From the NCBI GenBank assembly GCA_040902925.1, contig JBBDWJ010000102.1, positions 1 to 6,540 of the forward strand: a stretch of 6,540 nucleotides of DNA, read 5' to 3'. Shown one piece after another: positions 5,565 through 6,540 of the stretch (the first letter of the stretch is position 1; the number at the start of each line of letters is the position of its first letter). The notes under the pieces were generated by a model. It searched no databases. It was not told the DNA's origin and saw only the letters and a list, made by a program, of their open reading frames with translations. The DNA comes from JBBDWJ01 sp040902925. GTDB taxonomy: Bacteria; Acidobacteriota; Terriglobia; Bryobacterales; UBA6623. A program made the position numbers and the translations under genes.

Positions 5565-5684
5565 TTAATTGGCCAGGCGCGTTACAGGCTTGGCCGGGCC
5601 GCTTACCTTGCGGTCCAATCTGGGTCCGCCTAAGCGTTTAAGGCGCTCTTTCGGATCGGTGCCTGGTCCAGATTGGTCTGCCAT
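5565..5684 (-). CDS. Possible 39-aa small protein upstream of the cytochrome gene (uncertain)
   Basis: An ATG at 5682-5684 opens a 39-codon frame ending in TAA at 5565-5567, whose stop lies within the AAGGAG ribosome binding site of the cytochrome gene. The peptide begins MADQSGPGTDPKERLKRLGG and is basic and Pro/Gly-rich, with no recognisable domain, signal peptide or membrane segment. The same frame stays open about 43 codons further upstream, to a TAG, without an obvious ATG. The ribosome binding site is weak (GGAG, 12 bases upstream). Third-position GC is about 58 percent, not distinctive. The ATG overlaps a TATAAT sequence, which would instead be a -10 element, so the two readings compete. 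I do not recognise it; it may be a leader peptide, a small orphan gene or chance. Confidence 0.25.
   Translation of the reverse strand: MADQSGPGTDPKERLKRLGGPRLDRKVSGPAKPVTRLAN
5615..5676 (-). repeat. Long-range inverted repeat in the cytochrome upstream region
   Basis: CCAATCTGG (5615-5623) is the exact reverse complement of CCAGATTGG (5668-5676), separated by 44 bases. The spacer contains a smaller imperfect stem (GCCTAA against TTAAGGC around 5628-5643). If the TATAAT at 5688-5683 (minus sense) is a -10 element, transcription would begin near 5676, so the outer stem would close the very 5' end of the cytochrome mRNA. Confidence 0.45.
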
Positions 5685-5688
5685 TATA
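5683..5688 (-). promoter_or_regulatory. Perfect TATAAT, possible -10 element for the cytochrome gene
   Basis: In the minus-strand sense, 5688-5683 reads TATAAT, a full match to the -10 consensus. It lies about 130 bases upstream of the cytochrome ATG. No acceptable -35 is found 16-18 bases further upstream (GCGACG, GGCGAC or CGGCGA), and there is no TGn extension. It is therefore a candidate only. Confidence 0.35.
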
Positions 5689-5875
5689 GCCAAGGTCTCC
5701 GTTTCGTCGCCGGACTTTTTGAAGTTTGATGCTTGGACGCGGCGGCGGCCGACGCCGAATCCTGGGCGATGGCGGGGCTCGGAGCCACGCTTGCCGCGAG
5801 AGGCTGGCAGGCAATCAGGCGCAGAAGCGGGCTAAAGATCGCTATCTAGTGACTTGCTGGCGCTTCGAGGCCGGT

Positions 5876-5897
5876 GGACAGGCGGGAGCGCCTGTCC
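5876..5897. repeat. Perfect 9-bp palindromic hairpin just downstream of the permease
   Basis: GGACAGGCG (5876-5884) and CGCCTGTCC (5889-5897) form a perfect stem with a 4-base loop, beginning 10 bases after the permease stop codon on the minus strand. No T tract follows, so it is either a 3' end stem or a terminator that relies on other factors. It also resembles an intergenic palindromic repeat unit, but only one copy is visible here. Confidence 0.6.
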
Positions 5898-5907
5898 CTG
5901 CTCTGCT

Positions 5908-6540
5908 CTACTTTTGGCCACCAGCGCTACGAACGTAGAGGTGGTAGAGCAAAGCTCCGCCAAGCACCGTCGCGAGGCTCCAGGCCGCCACCGAGCGGCG
6001 GGCGTTTACGAAATACACGAACACCAGAAGGTTTGCCAGCACATACGACAACGGGATCAGCGGGTAGGCCACACTCACCCAGCGGCTCGGCTGCCAGCCC
6101 GCGCGCTTGCGGAATTTGAACAGCGCCAGCACCGACAGCGCCGTGAACAGCCACAGCGTGAAGCCGATGTAATAGACCAGGTCTTCAAACGTGCCGGTGA
6201 TGATCAGCACACAGCAGCACAGGCCTTGCGCGATGACGGTGATCCAGGGGCTTTTCCATTTCGGGTGCAGCCGCGTGGCGGCTCGAAAGAACGCGCCGTC
6301 GCGAGCCATTGCATAGTAGACGCGAGGTCCGACCATGCTCATGGCGTTTACCGTCGCCAGCAGCGAAGCCGCCATCGCCGCGGCGAACCAGCCGCCAGCA
6401 GCGCCGCCAAACAGCGCGGTGGACGCCTGCGCGCCGACGGCGTTGACGCCTTTCATGCTTTCGAGCGGATTGGCATAGATGTAGAGGCAGTTCAGCGCCG
6501 CGTAGAACAGCGCCACCAGCAGGGTGCCGGAGACGAGCGC
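5908..6540 (-). CDS. APC-superfamily amino acid permease, C-terminal part
   Basis: The frame is open from the right edge to the TAG at 5908-5910. The 210 visible residues carry about six membrane segments, which would be the last half of a 12-segment transporter. The order is: a helix at the window edge (ALVSGTLLVALFYAALN), a loop, then a helix ending in MVGPRVYYAMARDGAFF. This sequence, together with the HPKWKSPW loop that follows, is characteristic of amino acid-polyamine-organocation permeases. Next come a Cys-rich helix (AQGLCCCVLIITG), YYIGFTLWLFTALSVLALF, PLIPLSYVLANLLVFVYFV and a final helix ending near LYHLYVRS. Such proteins import amino acids in symport or exchange antiporter fashion across the inner membrane. 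The N-terminal substrate-binding helices (TM1 and TM6) lie outside the window, so substrate cannot be named. The end is intact. A GTG at 6514-6516 is internal to the frame, not the start. Confidence 0.92.
   Translation of the reverse strand, partial: ALVSGTLLVALFYAALNCLYIYANPLESMKGVNAVGAQASTALFGGAAGGWFAAAMAASLLATVNAMSMVGPRVYYAMARDGAFFRAATRLHPKWKSPWITVIAQGLCCCVLIITGTFEDLVYYIGFTLWLFTALSVLALFKFRKRAGWQPSRWVSVAYPLIPLSYVLANLLVFVYFVNARRSVAAWSLATVLGGALLYHLYVRSAGGQK

Larger units (their letters stand above)
5551..5907. other. 357-bp region between permease end and cytochrome start
   Basis: Apart from the permease-side palindrome, the TATAAT box, the inverted repeat and the doubtful small ORF, I see no RNA gene or mobile-element trace here. 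The plus-strand frame across 5569-5835 is rich in Arg and Pro, has no recognisable domain and is probably antisense noise. Confidence 0.6.

Overview
The window is a high-GC bacterial chromosomal segment dominated by a translation-centred operon on the minus strand. The genes in transcription order are rplM, rpsI, rpsB, tsf, pyrH and frr (positions 4370 down to 369). This joins two widely conserved clusters, L13-S9 and S2/EF-Ts/UMP kinase/RRF. A short, single-module EF-Ts, a 7Fe-type ferredoxin, a DPP IV-like S9 peptidase and a small c'-like cytochrome together suggest an Acidobacteriota-type organism (Solibacter/Bryobacter-like). That placement is inference from remembered family resemblance, not from a search.

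Layout from left to right: (1) positions 1-305 hold the C-terminal end of a prolyl-oligopeptidase-family serine peptidase on the plus strand. It converges on frr across a 63-bp gap containing a GC-rich hairpin. (2) Positions 369-4370 hold the six-gene operon. Its gaps are 42, 169, 63, 29 and 12 bp. The 169-bp rpsI-rpsB gap contains two strong hairpins in the mRNA sense and looks like a structured rpsB leader. (3) Positions 4371-4710 are a divergent intergenic region with a promoter candidate for rplM on the minus strand and an extended -10 promoter for a ferredoxin gene on the plus strand. (4) Positions 4711-4971 encode a 7Fe ferredoxin, followed by a convincing intrinsic terminator. (5) Positions 5131-5550 (minus) encode a secreted c-type cytochrome with its haem motif at the C-terminus. 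Its 357-bp upstream region contains a TATAAT box, a long-range inverted repeat, a possible 39-codon ORF and a perfect palindromic hairpin. (6) Position 5908 to the right edge (minus) is the C-terminal half of an amino-acid permease of the APC superfamily.

The operon genes act together in protein synthesis: two small-subunit proteins (S2, S9), one large-subunit protein (L13), the guanine-nucleotide exchange factor for EF-Tu, the ribosome recycling factor, and UMP kinase for pyrimidine nucleotide supply. The flanking ferredoxin and cytochrome are redox carriers in different compartments, and their convergent placement gives no proof of a shared pathway. I found no mobile element, CRISPR array, tRNA, rRNA or defence system. 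The most interesting material is in the non-coding leaders rather than in a new gene system.
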